From Kallipyga gabonensis (GTDB taxonomy: Bacteria; Bacillota; Clostridia; Tissierellales; Peptoniphilaceae): a DNA stretch of 64,000 bases. A model generated the notes under the pieces. The model ran no database searches, had not been told where the DNA came from, and was given only the letters and a program-made list of their open reading frames with translations. Positions within the stretch are counted from its first letter, which is position 1. Every line of letters begins with the position of its first letter. The stretch is taken from assembly GCF_001286805.1 (NCBI RefSeq), contig NZ_CXYV01000001.1, positions 124,001 through 188,000 of the forward strand. Reading direction: 5' to 3'. Positions 8,881 to 18,927 of this stretch are shown here, in pieces. The translations under genes and the position numbers were made by a program.

Positions 8881-9531
8881 TCATTGAATCTTCTGCAGAG
8901 CTTGATGGACTTCTTCCGCCACCCGGTCAACCGGTTGGTTTCCGTCCACTTCAATGAGCTTGCCCTGGTCCTTATAGAAGTGAAGTAAGGGTGCAGTAGC
9001 ATTCTCATAGACTTGAATTCGTTGAGCGACAGTGGATTCCTGATCATCATCACGGTGAATAAGCTCATGACCGCAGAAATCACACACCCCTTCCTTCTTC
9101 GGTGGTTGGTCTTTAATATGGAAGGAGGCCCCACATTCGGGACATACTCTCCGTCCCGACAGGCGAGGAACCAGGACATCGAAAGGAACTTCTAAGGCCA
9201 ATGCTCCATCCAGGGCCTGTCCTCTTTCCTTTAGACCTTCATCGAGGGCTTTGGCTTGGGCCAAGGTCCTGGGGAAACCGTCCAGAATGTAACCCTTCCT
9301 GGTATCATCCCGGTCAAGCCGATCCCATAAGAGGGCAATGGTCAGCTCATCCGGAACCAATTGACCCCGGTCCAAATAGGCTTTCACTTTCTTGCCCAAT
9401 TCCGTTTCGTTCTTGATGTTGGCCCGGAAGAGGTCACCTGTTGAAATATGAACGACTTCCCAGTCCTTAATGATTTTCTTGGCCTGGGTTCCTTTACCGG
9501 CACCCGGAGGGCCGAGCAATACTAATCGCAC
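8881..9531 (-). CDS. adk: Adenylate kinase
   Basis: Interconverts ATP plus AMP and two ADP. About 216 residues: the P-loop GPPGAGKGTQAKK at the N-terminus, AMP-binding ISTGDLFRANI, GYILDGFPRTLAQA, and a lid with four cysteines (CPECG and CDFCG), so a zinc-stabilised lid as in Gram-positive enzymes. The start is GTG at 9531 with AAAGGAG five bases ahead and matches the family N-terminus VRLVLLGPPG; the longer TTG start at 9546 would place the ribosome site inside the gene. Lies between secY and the KOW gene. Confidence 0.97.
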   Translation of the reverse strand: MRLVLLGPPGAGKGTQAKKIIKDWEVVHISTGDLFRANIKNETELGKKVKAYLDRGQLVPDELTIALLWDRLDRDDTRKGYILDGFPRTLAQAKALDEGLKERGQALDGALALEVPFDVLVPRLSGRRVCPECGASFHIKDQPPKKEGVCDFCGHELIHRDDDQESTVAQRIQVYENATAPLLHFYKDQGKLIEVDGNQPVDRVAEEVHQALQKIQ

Positions 9532-9547
9532 AAGAACTCCTTTCAAC

Positions 9548-10825
9548 TTAACGGTTCAAGAAACCTTTGTAGTGACGGAGCTGCAAGTGGGCCTCTAAGC
9601 TACGGATGAGCTCGAGGACGACGCCTACAACGATGATGATTGATGTACCGCCAAATCCAAGCTGAACCCCGAAAATCCGGGCAACAAGCTCAGGAATAAT
9701 AGAGAGCACGGCTAAAATAACCGCCCCAACCAAAGTAATCCGGCTGACAATTCTCTGCAGATAATCGGTAGTCGGTTTGCCCGGACGGATACCGGGAATA
9801 AAACCGCCCGATTGCTGGAGGTTTCGAGAGTATTCGTAGGCGTTGAATTGGATGGAGTTGTAGAAATAGGCGAAGAAAATGATCAGGACAACCTGGACAA
9901 TCAGCCTAATAATAAATCCAACCCAACCGGCGGGTGTCATATAGTTCTGAACAAAGTCCCGGACGCCACCGCCAAAAATCAGGGCCATAGTCTGGGGCAA
10001 AGCGAGCAAGGCGGAAGCGAAAATGATGGGCAAAACGCCGGCCATATTGACCTTAATGGGAATATGGGTGGCTTGTCCGCCATACATCTTTCGGCCTACG
10101 ACTCGTTTTGCGTATTGAACGGGAATTCTACGCTCACCTTCCGTGAGAAGAACAACGATCACGGTAATCGCAAGGAAGATCAAGAGCAAAAGAACAGGAA
10201 TCAGGAAGCTGATTTTTCCGGCCTTAGCCGCATTGATCACGGCATAGAAGTGGCCGGGCATACCGGCGACAATTCCCATGAAGATGACAAAAGAAACGCC
10301 GTTTCCAACCCCGTATTCTGTGATCTGATCACCAATCCACACAGTGAATTGAGCCCCGGCCACCATGACCAAAATGGCAATCCCTTTTTCCAGGCTACCA
10401 CCGGAGGCAAAAGCCTGACCGAAGATTCCCTGAACCAGGGCGAATGCTTGTAAAACGGCAAGGGCAATTCCTAAATACTTGGTGATCTGACCGATTTTTT
10501 TCCGACCTTCCTCCCCTTCCTTGGACATTTCTTCCAAGGCAGGAATGGCAAAGGTTAAAAGCTGGACAACAATGGAGGCGGTGATATATGGACCGACACC
10601 GAGTGCAAGAACACTCAGGGTCGCCAGACCACCACCGGAAATCATATTGAGTATTCCGAGAAGGCTTCCTTCCGCCCCTTTATAAATCTCACGAATCAAG
10701 GAGATGTTCGCAAAAGGAATCGGGAGGGCGTTACCTAAGCGAAGTACGACCACCATTAAAATGGTGAAGATGATTCTTCGACGAGTCTCATCAACCTTCC
10801 AAGCATTCTTGAGCGTGCTTAGCAT
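9548..10825 (-). CDS. secY: Protein translocase subunit SecY
   Basis: Channel subunit of the SecYEG translocon. 425 residues with ten predicted membrane segments; conserved points include GVGPYITASIVVQLL (segment 2), the loop VVGRKMYGGQATHIPIKVN and the C-terminal cytoplasmic GFIPGIRPGKPT that contacts the ribosome and SecA. Its ATG shares one base with the rplO stop (TAATG), so translation is coupled. Confidence 0.98.
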   Translation of the reverse strand: MLSTLKNAWKVDETRRRIIFTILMVVVLRLGNALPIPFANISLIREIYKGAEGSLLGILNMISGGGLATLSVLALGVGPYITASIVVQLLTFAIPALEEMSKEGEEGRKKIGQITKYLGIALAVLQAFALVQGIFGQAFASGGSLEKGIAILVMVAGAQFTVWIGDQITEYGVGNGVSFVIFMGIVAGMPGHFYAVINAAKAGKISFLIPVLLLLIFLAITVIVVLLTEGERRIPVQYAKRVVGRKMYGGQATHIPIKVNMAGVLPIIFASALLALPQTMALIFGGGVRDFVQNYMTPAGWVGFIIRLIVQVVLIIFFAYFYNSIQFNAYEYSRNLQQSGGFIPGIRPGKPTTDYLQRIVSRITLVGAVILAVLSIIPELVARIFGVQLGFGGTSIIIVVGVVLELIRSLEAHLQLRHYKGFLNR

Positions 10826-11274
10826 TAGAGCACCTCCGCCTTTCCTCCTGCTTCATTGATTTTTTCTTCAGCAGATTTGGTAAATTTAGCCGCTTGAACA
10901 GTTACCTTCTTTGTGAGCTCTCCGCGTCCTAAAATTTTCAAACCATCCTGTAAATCCTTCTTCTGAATCATGCCGCGCTCGAGAAGAGTTTCCGCATTGA
11001 TCGTCGAACCATCTTCGAAGATATTTAAATCTTCAACATTAACGGTGGCATAAACTTTGGAGAAGTTATTCGTAAATCCATGCTTTGGGAGCCGACGGAA
11101 GAGAGGCAGCTGGCCACCTTCAAATCCGGGACGTACACCGCCGCCGGAACGGGACTTCTGCCCGTCACGGCCACGGCCGGCGAGTTTTCCCCAACCTGAG
11201 CTGTGACCACGTCCAACTCTTTTGGTTTTTTGCTTAGCTCCGCCCTTAGCCGGTTTTAGTTCATGAAGTTTCAT
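10825..11274 (-). CDS. rplO: 50S ribosomal protein L15
   Basis: Late-assembly large-subunit protein. 149 residues: [20 protein letters not shown], glycine-rich [20 protein letters not shown], and the globular C-terminus with [20 protein letters not shown]. Standard order rpmD-rplO-secY. Confidence 0.98.
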   Translation of the reverse strand: MKLHELKPAKGGAKQKTKRVGRGHSSGWGKLAGRGRDGQKSRSGGGVRPGFEGGQLPLFRRLPKHGFTNNFSKVYATVNVEDLNIFEDGSTINAETLLERGMIQKKDLQDGLKILGRGELTKKVTVQAAKFTKSAEEKINEAGGKAEVL

Positions 11275-11283
11275 CGGAACCTC

Positions 11284-11466
11284 CTATTCCTGCTCAGAGA
11301 CATCGAGCATGAAGTCGATCTTATGGATTGCACCGCGTACAGAAGCCTGGTCTTCCAGGACAACCGTCTGTCCGGGTTTATGCAGTCCCAGGGCACGGGC
11401 AGTATTGATTTGCTTGTCGGTTCTTCCGGCGAATGATTTCTTTAAGGTAATATTTAATTTGCCCAT
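11284..11466 (-). CDS. rpmD: 50S ribosomal protein L30
   Basis: 60 residues: GKLNITLKKSFAGRTDKQIN, ALGLHKPGQTVVLEDQASVRG (two conserved pieces), typical bacterial L30 length. Ten bases from both rpsE and rplO. Confidence 0.97.
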   Translation of the reverse strand: MGKLNITLKKSFAGRTDKQINTARALGLHKPGQTVVLEDQASVRGAIHKIDFMLDVSEQE

Positions 11467-11476
11467 TGAGAACCTC

Positions 11477-11980
11477 CTAGCTCATTAACTCTTCTACGCT
11501 CTTGCCCCGTAACTTGGCAACCTGTTCCGGCGTCTTCATTCTGGCGAACCCGTCCATCAGAGCATTCACAATGCTTAAAGCATTGGCTGAGCCCAGTGAC
11601 TTGGCACGAATATCAGTAATACCTGCTACTTCACAGACCGCACGAACCGGACCACCGGCGATAATTCCGGTACCTTCTTTCGCCGGCATAATCAAGACCT
11701 TGCCTGCTCCGTATTGACCCACGATTTCGTGGGGAACAGTGGTGCCATAAATAGGAAGTTTGACCATTTTCTTTCTTGCATGGTCAGCTCCCTTACGAAT
11801 AGCTTCCGGAACTTCTGCGGCCTTGCCCATGGCAATGCCTACATTTCCTTTCCCGTCACCAACAGCTACCAAAGCGGTAAAACGAGCGGTACGACCACCC
11901 TTGGCTGTCTTGGAGACGCGGTTGATATATATGACTTTATCTTCGAACTCAGACTTTTGTCTGCGATTTTGCTTGGCCAT
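11477..11980 (-). CDS. rpsE: 30S ribosomal protein S5
   Basis: Affects decoding accuracy and mRNA unwinding at the entry channel. 167 residues: N-terminal double-stranded RNA-binding fold with VIYINRVSKTAKGGRTARF and VGDGKGNVGIAMGKAAEVPE, then the C-terminal domain with GTGIIAGGPVRAVCEVAGI and the AKSLGSANALSIVNA segment. Confidence 0.98.
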   Translation of the reverse strand: MAKQNRRQKSEFEDKVIYINRVSKTAKGGRTARFTALVAVGDGKGNVGIAMGKAAEVPEAIRKGADHARKKMVKLPIYGTTVPHEIVGQYGAGKVLIMPAKEGTGIIAGGPVRAVCEVAGITDIRAKSLGSANALSIVNALMDGFARMKTPEQVAKLRGKSVEELMS

Positions 11981-11994
11981 TCTATCTCCTCTCC

Positions 11995-12351
11995 TTACAG
12001 CTTTAGTCCCGCTTCACGAGCAGCATCAGCGAGCGCCTTCACTTTTCCATGATAAATATAACCGGAACGGTCAAAGACAACACTGGTGATGCCTTTTTCC
12101 AAAGCCCGTTCAGCAATGGCTTTTCCCACTGCCTTGGCGGATTCAATGTTCGCACCATGACCGTCTACGCTGTCTTGTAAAGTGGAAGCGGAGACCAGAG
12201 TTTTCCCCTCAACATCGTCAATGATTTGAGCATACATATTGGCATTGCTCTTATAGACATTGAGACGTGGTCTCTCGGACGTGCCGGCCACCTTATTGCG
12301 TATGCGCAGATGACGTTTTTTACGTCCTGCATTTCTGTCAAATTTAGCCAT
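11995..12351 (-). CDS. rplR: 50S ribosomal protein L18
   Basis: Binds 5S rRNA with L5. 118 residues: [59 protein letters not shown] and the conserved [17 protein letters not shown]. Confidence 0.98.
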   Translation of the reverse strand: MAKFDRNAGRKKRHLRIRNKVAGTSERPRLNVYKSNANMYAQIIDDVEGKTLVSASTLQDSVDGHGANIESAKAVGKAIAERALEKGITSVVFDRSGYIYHGKVKALADAAREAGLKL

Positions 12352-12363
12352 TTACGCCCTCCT

Positions 12364-12903
12364 TTACTTCCCTGTCTTACCTTCTTTACGACGGATGTGT
12401 TCTCCTTCGTAATGAATTCCCTTGCCTTTGTAAGGCTCAGGTAAACGGAAGTCGCGAATGTTGGCCGCAATCCGGCCGACAGCTTCCTTATCGATACCAC
12501 TGACAATAATAGTCAGAGCATCAGGCACCTCAAAGCTCACATTCTCTTCCGGCTTCACCGTAATATCGTGAGAGAAACCGAGGTTGAGCAGGAGGTCATT
12601 GCCCTTCATCTGGGCACGATAACCGGTTCCGACGATCTGAAGTTTCTTGGAGTAACCCTGAGTCACCCCTTCCACCATGTTAGCGATCAGGGAACGATAG
12701 AGGCCATGCTTAGACCGATTTTCCTTCGTCTCATCAGGGCGGATAACCGAAAGGGTTCCATCCTCAATCTTGACTTCAAAGGAAGGTCCGATCTGCTTTT
12801 CCAGTTCTCCCTTAGGGCCCTTCACTTTTACGATGTTCTTTTCATCGACTGAAATTTCAACCTTCTCAGGAATTTCAATCGGCATTAAACCAATTCTTGA
12901 CAT
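12364..12903 (-). CDS. rplF: 50S ribosomal protein L6
   Basis: Lies near the factor-binding site. 179 residues with two repeated domains: MSRIGLMPIEIPEKVEISVD, HGLYRSLIANMVEGVTQGY, the second-domain GTGYRAQMKGNDLLLNLGFS, and the C-terminal PEPYKGKGIHYEGEHIRRK. Confidence 0.98.
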   Translation of the reverse strand: MSRIGLMPIEIPEKVEISVDEKNIVKVKGPKGELEKQIGPSFEVKIEDGTLSVIRPDETKENRSKHGLYRSLIANMVEGVTQGYSKKLQIVGTGYRAQMKGNDLLLNLGFSHDITVKPEENVSFEVPDALTIIVSGIDKEAVGRIAANIRDFRLPEPYKGKGIHYEGEHIRRKEGKTGK

Positions 12904-12918
12904 GCTCGCCCTCCTCTA

Positions 12919-13311
12919 TTACCAGACGTAGCAAATGACTTCACCGCCCAGGCCTTGAGCCCGAGCCTGCTTATCCGTCATTACGCCCTTGGAAGTGGAA
13001 AGGATAGCGGTGCCTAAACCGCCCAAAACTGTGGGAACTTCGTTGGCACGAACATAGACGCGACGGCCGGGCTTAGAGATTCTCTTTAAGCCGGAAATGG
13101 ACCGCTCGTCATCGACATATTTAAGATCGATGGTGATCATGCCCTGGCGGTTATCATCAACAACGTTAAATCCTTTGATGTATCCCTCATCCAGAAGGAT
13201 TTGAGCGAGGTTTTTCTTCATGTTGGAAGCAGGAACCTCAACGGATTCATGCTTTTTCATATTCCCATTGCGGATTCTTGTCAGCATATCCGCGATCGGA
13301 TCAGTCATCAT
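12919..13311 (-). CDS. rpsH: 30S ribosomal protein S8
   Basis: Central-domain assembly protein; in E. coli it represses the spc operon. 130 residues: [57 protein letters not shown], ending [10 protein letters not shown]. Confidence 0.98.
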   Translation of the reverse strand: MMTDPIADMLTRIRNGNMKKHESVEVPASNMKKNLAQILLDEGYIKGFNVVDDNRQGMITIDLKYVDDERSISGLKRISKPGRRVYVRANEVPTVLGGLGTAILSTSKGVMTDKQARAQGLGGEVICYVW

Positions 13312-13329
13312 ATCGCTTACCTCCTCAAA

Positions 13330-13515
13330 TTACCAACTGGCTTTTTTTACGCCCGGAATCTGGCCACGATAGGCCAATTCGCGGAAGCAAATCCGGCAAA
13401 TGCCGTATTTACGCAAGACCGCATGGGGACGTCCGCAGATTGAGCAGCGTGTGTAGGCACGCGTTGAGAACTTAGGCTGCTTCTGCTGTTTATATCTCAT
13501 GGATTTTTTTGCCAT
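13330..13515 (-). CDS. rpsZ: 30S ribosomal protein S14, zinc type (type Z)
   Basis: 61 residues, the short zinc-binding paralogue form. Two CxxC pairs (RCSICGRP and GICRICFRE) bind zinc. Typical Gram-positive C-terminus [14 protein letters not shown]. Located between rplE and rpsH. Confidence 0.98.
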   Translation of the reverse strand: MAKKSMRYKQQKQPKFSTRAYTRCSICGRPHAVLRKYGICRICFRELAYRGQIPGVKKASW

Positions 13516-13516
13516 A

Positions 13517-14071
13517 TTAGTTCTCCTCTCTTCTCTTAAAAGGCATACCCATGTGGGCTAAAAATGCTCTGGCTTCCTCATCCGTCTCGGCGGAAGTCAC
13601 AATAATGATGTCCATCCCCCGAATCTCATCAATGTCATCGAAGTTGATTTCAGGGAAAATCAGCTGCTCCTTGATGCCCAAAGCATAATTGCCACGACCG
13701 TCGAAAGAGGTGTCGGAAATTCCGCGGAAGTCACGAACGCGAGGCAGAGCAACACTGATCAGCTTATCCAGGAAGTAGTACATCTTATCCCCACGAAGGG
13801 TAACCTTGGTGGCGATGGGCATCCCGGCTCTCAGCTTGAAGTTAGCCACAGATTTCTTCGCATTGATGACCACCGGCTTTTGACCGGCAATAGTGGTCAG
13901 CTCGTGAACTGCAGATTCCAACAGCTTGGGATTTTCCTTGGCATCCCCTACGGCAATGTTGATGACAATCTTTTCCAGCTTGGGAACCTGCATCACGTTA
14001 TCATAGTGGAATTCATTCATCAGAGCAGGCATTACCTCTTGTTTGTACTTTTCTTGCAATCTAGAAGTCAT
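13517..14071 (-). CDS. rplE: 50S ribosomal protein L5
   Basis: 5S rRNA-binding protein at the central protuberance. 184 residues: [76 protein letters not shown]. Ends two bases before rpsZ. Confidence 0.98.
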   Translation of the reverse strand: MTSRLQEKYKQEVMPALMNEFHYDNVMQVPKLEKIVINIAVGDAKENPKLLESAVHELTTIAGQKPVVINAKKSVANFKLRAGMPIATKVTLRGDKMYYFLDKLISVALPRVRDFRGISDTSFDGRGNYALGIKEQLIFPEINFDDIDEIRGMDIIIVTSAETDEEARAFLAHMGMPFKRREEN

Positions 14072-14082
14072 TCCTTGCCCCC

Positions 14083-14394
14083 TTATTTATCAAACTTGGT
14101 GCCGGATTTAACGGAAACGCGAACTTTCTTCCCGTTTTCCATCTCAATTTTTGTCCGGACGCCGCGTTTTTCTTTTTCATCATAGAGAAGAACGTTGGAA
14201 GCGTGGATCTTTCCTTCGCTTTCAATAATCCCGCCCGCATCTTCCATGGAGCGAGGTTTGCGATGATGTTTTTGAATGTTGACATTCTCCACAATCACCC
14301 GATTCTCCTTAGGAAAAGCCTGAAGGACCTTTCCTACCTTGCCTTTATCTTTGCCCGTCATCACTTGGACGGTATCACCCGTTTTTACGTGCAT
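14083..14394 (-). CDS. rplX: 50S ribosomal protein L24
   Basis: Assembly initiator with a KOW motif: [58 protein letters not shown]. 103 residues, normal length. Confidence 0.98.
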   Translation of the reverse strand: MHVKTGDTVQVMTGKDKGKVGKVLQAFPKENRVIVENVNIQKHHRKPRSMEDAGGIIESEGKIHASNVLLYDEKEKRGVRTKIEMENGKKVRVSVKSGTKFDK

Positions 14395-14404
14395 ATGCTC
14401 CTCC

Positions 14405-14773
14405 TTAAAGTACTTCCGGAGCCAGCGAAATGATCTTCATATAACCATTTGCACGGAGCTCTCTGGTAACAGGCCCGAAAATACGGGTGCCCACAGGGTT
14501 CTTATCATCTTTGATAATAACCGCTGCGTTATCATCAAAGCAGATCTCGGAACCGTCTGCTCTGGATAAGGGTGCCTTTGTGCGGACAACCACAGCAGTC
14601 ACAATGTCACCCTTCTTGACGGTCCCGCCGGGGATGGCGTTCTTCACGGAGCAGCGAACCGTATCGGCAATGCCCACGTACTTCCGCTTAGTGGATCCGT
14701 TGACATTGATGACCAGGAGTTCACGAGCTCCGGAGTTATCAGCAACTTTGAGTCGACTTTCTTTTTGAATCAT
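14405..14773 (-). CDS. rplN: 50S ribosomal protein L14
   Basis: Forms an inter-subunit bridge. 122 residues: [76 protein letters not shown]. Confidence 0.98.
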   Translation of the reverse strand: MIQKESRLKVADNSGARELLVINVNGSTKRKYVGIADTVRCSVKNAIPGGTVKKGDIVTAVVVRTKAPLSRADGSEICFDDNAAVIIKDDKNPVGTRIFGPVTRELRANGYMKIISLAPEVL

Positions 14774-14791
14774 CTCGTCCTCCCTTCCTGA

Positions 14792-15049
14792 TTACTTGGC
14801 AGCTTCGAGGATTTCGACGAGACGAAATCTTTTCTGCTTGGAGAGGGGCCGTGTTTCCATCAGAAGCACCTTGTCGCCTACTTTGGCCGCATTCTCTTCA
14901 TCATGGGCCTTGAAGCGGTTGCTCCGGGTCAACATCTTTTTATACTTAGGATGCTTGACCAACTGGGAAACTTCGACAACGATGGTTTTATCCATCTTGT
15001 CAGAGACCACCACTCCGCTAATGGTTTTGCGATTTGTTGTTCTCTCCAT
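14792..15049 (-). CDS. rpsQ: 30S ribosomal protein S17
   Basis: Primary 16S rRNA binder with an OB fold. 85 residues: [60 protein letters not shown]. Four bases downstream of rpmC. Confidence 0.98.
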   Translation of the reverse strand: MERTTNRKTISGVVVSDKMDKTIVVEVSQLVKHPKYKKMLTRSNRFKAHDEENAAKVGDKVLLMETRPLSKQKRFRLVEILEAAK

Positions 15050-15053
15050 TGGA

Positions 15054-15260
15054 CTAAGCTTCCTTTCTTAATTTCAATTCCCGCTCACGCTGAACGGTAC
15101 GCACTCTGGCAATGTCCTGTTTTACAGAACCGATGGCCGAGAAGTTTTCCAGCTGACCTGTTGCATCTTGAAAGCGGAGGTTGAAGAGCTCTTGCTTAAG
15201 ATCATTCAGTTTGGAAACCAAATCTTCATCGGTTAATTTACGAATGTCTACGGCTTTCAT
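15054..15260 (-). CDS. rpmC: 50S ribosomal protein L29
   Basis: Tunnel-exit protein that helps dock trigger factor and SRP. 68 residues, two long helices: [50 protein letters not shown]. Start overlaps the rplP stop by one base. Confidence 0.98.
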   Translation of the reverse strand: MKAVDIRKLTDEDLVSKLNDLKQELFNLRFQDATGQLENFSAIGSVKQDIARVRTVQRERELKLRKEA

Positions 15261-15691
15261 TATTCGTCACCTTCCTGTCCTACCGCATCAGAGGTCACCA
15301 TCTTGGTTTTGATGGGGAGTTTTGCAGATGCCAGACGCATAGCTTCCTGAGCGATCTCAGGAGCAACACCGGACATTTCAAAGAGGATACGGCCAGGCTT
15401 CACAACGGCTACCCAGTACTCGGGAGCTCCTTTACCGGAACCCATGCGGACTTCCGCAGGCTTCTTGGAAACAGGCTTGTCCGGGAAAACTTTGATCCAA
15501 ATATTACCACCACGCTTGATGTAACGGGTCATGGCACGACGGGCCGCTTCAATCTGGTTGGCCGTCATCCAGCATGGCTCCATGGCCATAAGGCCATATT
15601 CACCATAAGCGAGGCTATTTCCACGAGTGGCTACGCCTTTCATGCGTCCACGATGGACCCGGCGATGCTTCACTCTCTTAGGCATTAACAT
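15260..15691 (-). CDS. rplP: 50S ribosomal protein L16
   Basis: A-site tRNA contact on the large subunit. 143 residues: [79 protein letters not shown]. The ATG at 15691 has AAGGAGG seven bases upstream, so translation probably begins two codons before the usual MPKR. Confidence 0.98.
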   Translation of the reverse strand: MLMPKRVKHRRVHRGRMKGVATRGNSLAYGEYGLMAMEPCWMTANQIEAARRAMTRYIKRGGNIWIKVFPDKPVSKKPAEVRMGSGKGAPEYWVAVVKPGRILFEMSGVAPEIAQEAMRLASAKLPIKTKMVTSDAVGQEGDE

Positions 15692-15712
15692 ATTGCTACC
15701 TCCTTGCGCAGG

Positions 15713-16486
15713 TTAACGGTCGCCCCGGTTTGAGCGATTATCACGTCCGCCCCGGCGGTTATTGTCCTGGCGGTCATTTCTTCCCCGACCCCGGTTATTC
15801 CGGCGACGTCCGCCCTTGGCTTGTGGCTGGGGCTTGGGCATTTCGGCTTCTTTCATGCCGGGAAGCACTTCACCAATGTAGATCCAAACCTTGACCCCGA
15901 TCGCTCCGTACTGCGTCTTAGCGGTCGCTTCTCCGTAACGGATGTCCGCACGAAGTGTCTGCAGAGGAATAGATCCTTCGCTGTAGTGTTCCACCCGGGC
16001 AATATCCGCACCGCCCAGACGACCGGCACAGGAAGTTTTAATTCCCTTAGCTCCGGCCCGCATGGTCCGCTGCATGGCTTGTTTCATGGCCCGACGGAAG
16101 GAGACGCGGTTTTCCATGTCTTCAGCGATCCGCTCAGCTTGAAGTTGGGCATCCAGGTCCGGATTGCGTACTTCCTCAACATTAATAAGGACGGTCTTTC
16201 CGGTTTTCTTATCCAGCTTCTTTTTGAGAGCATCAACCGAGGCACCGGCCTTTCCGATGACCACACCGGGTTTAGCGGTTTTAACGGTGACGCGAACCCG
16301 ACCCATAGTGCGTTCAATGGCGATTTCGGAGATTCCGGCTTCTTTGAGGTCTTCCTCAATGATATTGCGAATGTCGTGGTCTTCTTTGATTAAAGAGGCA
16401 AAGTTATTATCATCAGCAAACCAATGAGAATCCCAGTCTTTGATGACGCCAACTCGTAAACCCTTTGGATGTACTTTTTGACCCAT
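15713..16486 (-). CDS. rpsC: 30S ribosomal protein S3 with RG-rich tail
   Basis: mRNA entry-channel protein with helicase role. 257 residues: [22 protein letters not shown] domain with [20 protein letters not shown], then [19 protein letters not shown] and [14 protein letters not shown]. Beyond the normal end near residue 215 is an arginine, asparagine and glycine-rich tail of about 40 residues (for example [13 protein letters not shown]). Related Firmicutes S3 proteins have shorter or different tails. The start overlaps the rplV stop by one base. Confidence 0.98.
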   Translation of the reverse strand: MGQKVHPKGLRVGVIKDWDSHWFADDNNFASLIKEDHDIRNIIEEDLKEAGISEIAIERTMGRVRVTVKTAKPGVVIGKAGASVDALKKKLDKKTGKTVLINVEEVRNPDLDAQLQAERIAEDMENRVSFRRAMKQAMQRTMRAGAKGIKTSCAGRLGGADIARVEHYSEGSIPLQTLRADIRYGEATAKTQYGAIGVKVWIYIGEVLPGMKEAEMPKPQPQAKGGRRRNNRGRGRNDRQDNNRRGGRDNRSNRGDR

Positions 16487-16839
16487 TAGTTATCTTCCTC
16501 CTCTGTCTCTTTCTCAGCGACGACAACGCCAATATGGGATGTCCGTTTTAGAATCGGGTAGGCTGCCCCTTTTGCCTTGGGATGCCAGCGCTTCATTGTG
16601 GGACCATCGTTAGCCCACGCTTTGGAAACGACCAGGTCTTCCCGATCTAAGCTCAAGTTGTTTTCTGCATTGGCGATGGCCGATTTCAGGACATCTTCCA
16701 GGAGCTTAGCCCCCTTCTTCGGGGTGAATCTCAAGATGGTCAAGGCTTCATCGACCTTCTTGCCACGGATCTCGTTGCAAATATAGTTGACTTTGCGAGG
16801 AGAGATGCGGACATATTTTGCTTCAGCTCTAGCTTCCAT
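16486..16839 (-). CDS. rplV: 50S ribosomal protein L22
   Basis: Lines the peptide exit tunnel; its loop is a macrolide-resistance site. 117 residues: [40 protein letters not shown], the tunnel loop [20 protein letters not shown], then [10 protein letters not shown]. Confidence 0.98.
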   Translation of the reverse strand: MEARAEAKYVRISPRKVNYICNEIRGKKVDEALTILRFTPKKGAKLLEDVLKSAIANAENNLSLDREDLVVSKAWANDGPTMKRWHPKAKGAAYPILKRTSHIGVVVAEKETEEEDN

Positions 16840-16850
16840 TCTCTTCCTCC

Positions 16851-17132
16851 TTATTTCAATACGGCGGACTTATCCGACTTGGCGTGTCCCCGGAAAGTCC
16901 GTGTGGGAACAAATTCACCAAGCTTGTGGCCAACCATATCTTCTGTGATATAAATGGGCACGTGCTTGCGACCGTCGTGGACTGCGATGGTATGACCAAC
17001 GAAGTCCGGGAAGATGGTCGAGCGACGGGACCAAGTTTTGATGACTTTTTTCTGATTGTCTTGGTTGAGGGCATCGACCTTCTTCATCAGATGGTCGTCG
17101 ACAAAGGGCCCTTTTTTCAGCGATCTGCTCAT
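16851..17132 (-). CDS. rpsS: 30S ribosomal protein S19
   Basis: Head protein beside S13. 93 residues: [58 protein letters not shown]. Confidence 0.98.
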   Translation of the reverse strand: MSRSLKKGPFVDDHLMKKVDALNQDNQKKVIKTWSRRSTIFPDFVGHTIAVHDGRKHVPIYITEDMVGHKLGEFVPTRTFRGHAKSDKSAVLK

Positions 17133-17144
17133 GACATCCTCCTA

Positions 17145-17978
17145 CTACTTGGTCTTTCTTCTGCGTACAATGAACTGGTTGGAGGCCTTCTTCGGATCCC
17201 TGGTCTTTACGCCGCGGCTCTTCTTTCCCCAGGGGGTCATCGGAACAGGACGTCCGACAGGTGCACGGCCTTCACCACCGCCGTGTGGGTGGTCAACCGG
17301 GTTCATGGCTGAACCGCGGACGTGAGGCTTGCGATCACTGTAGCGTTTCTTACCGGCCTTGCCCATCCGAACTAAGCCATTATCAATGTTGCCGACCTGG
17401 CCGATGGTTGCCTTGCAGTTCAAGAGGATCAAACGGAATTCTCCGGAGGGCATACGAATTTGAGCGTATTTCCCTTCCTTGGCCATCAGGCTGGCTTCCG
17501 AACCTGCGGAACGGACCAGCTGTCCGCCTTTTCCGGGATAAAGCTCGATGTTATGAATGACCGTGCCGACCGGAATAGCAGAAAGGGGAAGAGCATTCCC
17601 GATTTTGATGTCCACATCTGCGCCCGATTCCACCTTATCCCCTACCTGGAGGCCACGGGGAGCGATAATATAACGCTTTTCCCCGTCAGCATAATGAAGG
17701 AGGGCGATGTTGGCGGACCGGTTGGGGTCGTATTCAATCGATGAAACAGTGGCGACGATGTTGTCCTTGTTCCGCTTGAAGTCGATGATCCGGTAGCGAC
17801 GCTTGGTACCGCCGCCGCGGAAACGGAGAGTAATCCGTCCGGTATTGTTCCGACCGCCCTTATTCTTCAGGGGTGCAGTCAGCGTTTTTTCCGGTCTTGT
17901 CTTTGTCACTTCCTCAAAGGTGGAGACCCGCATCAGGCGGCGACCCGGTGAGGTTGGTTTATATTTCCTAATTCCCAT
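17145..17978 (-). CDS. rplB: 50S ribosomal protein L2
   Basis: Needed for subunit joining and peptidyl transfer. 277 residues: [58 protein letters not shown], and the conserved catalytic-site stretch [20 protein letters not shown]. Confidence 0.98.
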   Translation of the reverse strand: MGIRKYKPTSPGRRLMRVSTFEEVTKTRPEKTLTAPLKNKGGRNNTGRITLRFRGGGTKRRYRIIDFKRNKDNIVATVSSIEYDPNRSANIALLHYADGEKRYIIAPRGLQVGDKVESGADVDIKIGNALPLSAIPVGTVIHNIELYPGKGGQLVRSAGSEASLMAKEGKYAQIRMPSGEFRLILLNCKATIGQVGNIDNGLVRMGKAGKKRYSDRKPHVRGSAMNPVDHPHGGGEGRAPVGRPVPMTPWGKKSRGVKTRDPKKASNQFIVRRRKTK

Positions 17979-17996
17979 AACTTCCTCCCGTTTCCA

Positions 17997-18293
17997 TTAC
18001 ATGCCTTCAAAGAATTCGATAGCTTCCGAATCCTCTGTCAGGGTTACGATGGCTTTTTTCCAATCGGGATCCTTGTAGGCATGCATGCCCATCCGGCGGT
18101 TCTTGCCCTTGACGTTGATGGTGTTGACTCTCTTGACCTTGACGCCATCAAAAGCGGCTTCCACAGCCTGACGGATCTCCGCTTTATTCGCTTTCTTGTC
18201 CACACGGAATGTGTAGGTGTTGTGTTCCATAGCGTCCATGGCCTGTTCAGTGATGATGGGCGCTTGGATCACATCATATGGAGATTTCTTCAT
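17997..18293 (-). CDS. rplW: 50S ribosomal protein L23
   Basis: Tunnel-exit docking site for trigger factor and SRP. 98 residues: SPYDVIQAPIITEQAMDAME, NTYTFRVDKKANKAEIRQAV, GVKVKRVNTINVKGKNRRMG. Overlaps the rplD stop by one base. Confidence 0.98.
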   Translation of the reverse strand: MKKSPYDVIQAPIITEQAMDAMEHNTYTFRVDKKANKAEIRQAVEAAFDGVKVKRVNTINVKGKNRRMGMHAYKDPDWKKAIVTLTEDSEAIEFFEGM

Positions 18294-18922
18294 TATTGAA
18301 ATACCTCCTCTGCTTTCTTGACAGCATCCTGGGTCATAATCAGGGATTCTGACCGGACGAGGTCATAGACGTTCATTTCATCGACAGAGATGGTCTGAAC
18401 ACTGGGGATGTTCTTGAAGGAGCCGATTGTTTCAGGAGAGGCATCCTTGACCACGATCAGGGCCTTTTTGCCGGCTTTGATTGCCTCCAAAACCTTGGCT
18501 GCTTCCTTGGTGGAGTAAGCATCCAGCTTGAGATCATCGAGAACAGTAAACTGATCTTCTCTCACTTTGGAGGTGAGAACGGATTTTAAGGCCAAACGAC
18601 GGATCTTCTTCGGCGTCGTGTAGGAATAGTCTCTGGGTTTGATCGCAAAAACCATGCCGCCGCCTCTCCAGTTGGGCTGGGTTCTTGACCCTGCACGGGC
18701 CCGACCTGTCCCCTTCTGACGGAAGGGCTTGCGGCCACCGCCCCGAACCTCACCCCGGGTCTTGGCCGAGTGAGTTCCCTGACGTTTGTTGGCCCGGATG
18801 TTCTTAATTACGGTATAAACGGCGTGGTCGTTCACTTCGACATCAAAGAGGCGGTCCGATAGGTCGAGCTCTCCGACAACTTCGCCGGTTTGGTTTAATA
18901 TATTCACCTTGGTCATTGTCAT
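18293..18922 (-). CDS. rplD: 50S ribosomal protein L4
   Basis: Tunnel protein; in E. coli it represses its own operon. 209 residues: VGELDLSDRLFDVEVNDHAV, the tunnel loop GTHSAKTRGEVRGGGRKPFR and QKGTGRARAGSRTQPNWRGG, then DFTVL-type C-terminal Rossmann-like fold (DQFTVLDDLKLDAYSTKEA). Confidence 0.98.
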   Translation of the reverse strand: MTMTKVNILNQTGEVVGELDLSDRLFDVEVNDHAVYTVIKNIRANKRQGTHSAKTRGEVRGGGRKPFRQKGTGRARAGSRTQPNWRGGGMVFAIKPRDYSYTTPKKIRRLALKSVLTSKVREDQFTVLDDLKLDAYSTKEAAKVLEAIKAGKKALIVVKDASPETIGSFKNIPSVQTISVDEMNVYDLVRSESLIMTQDAVKKAEEVFQ

Positions 18923-18927
18923 CCTCC

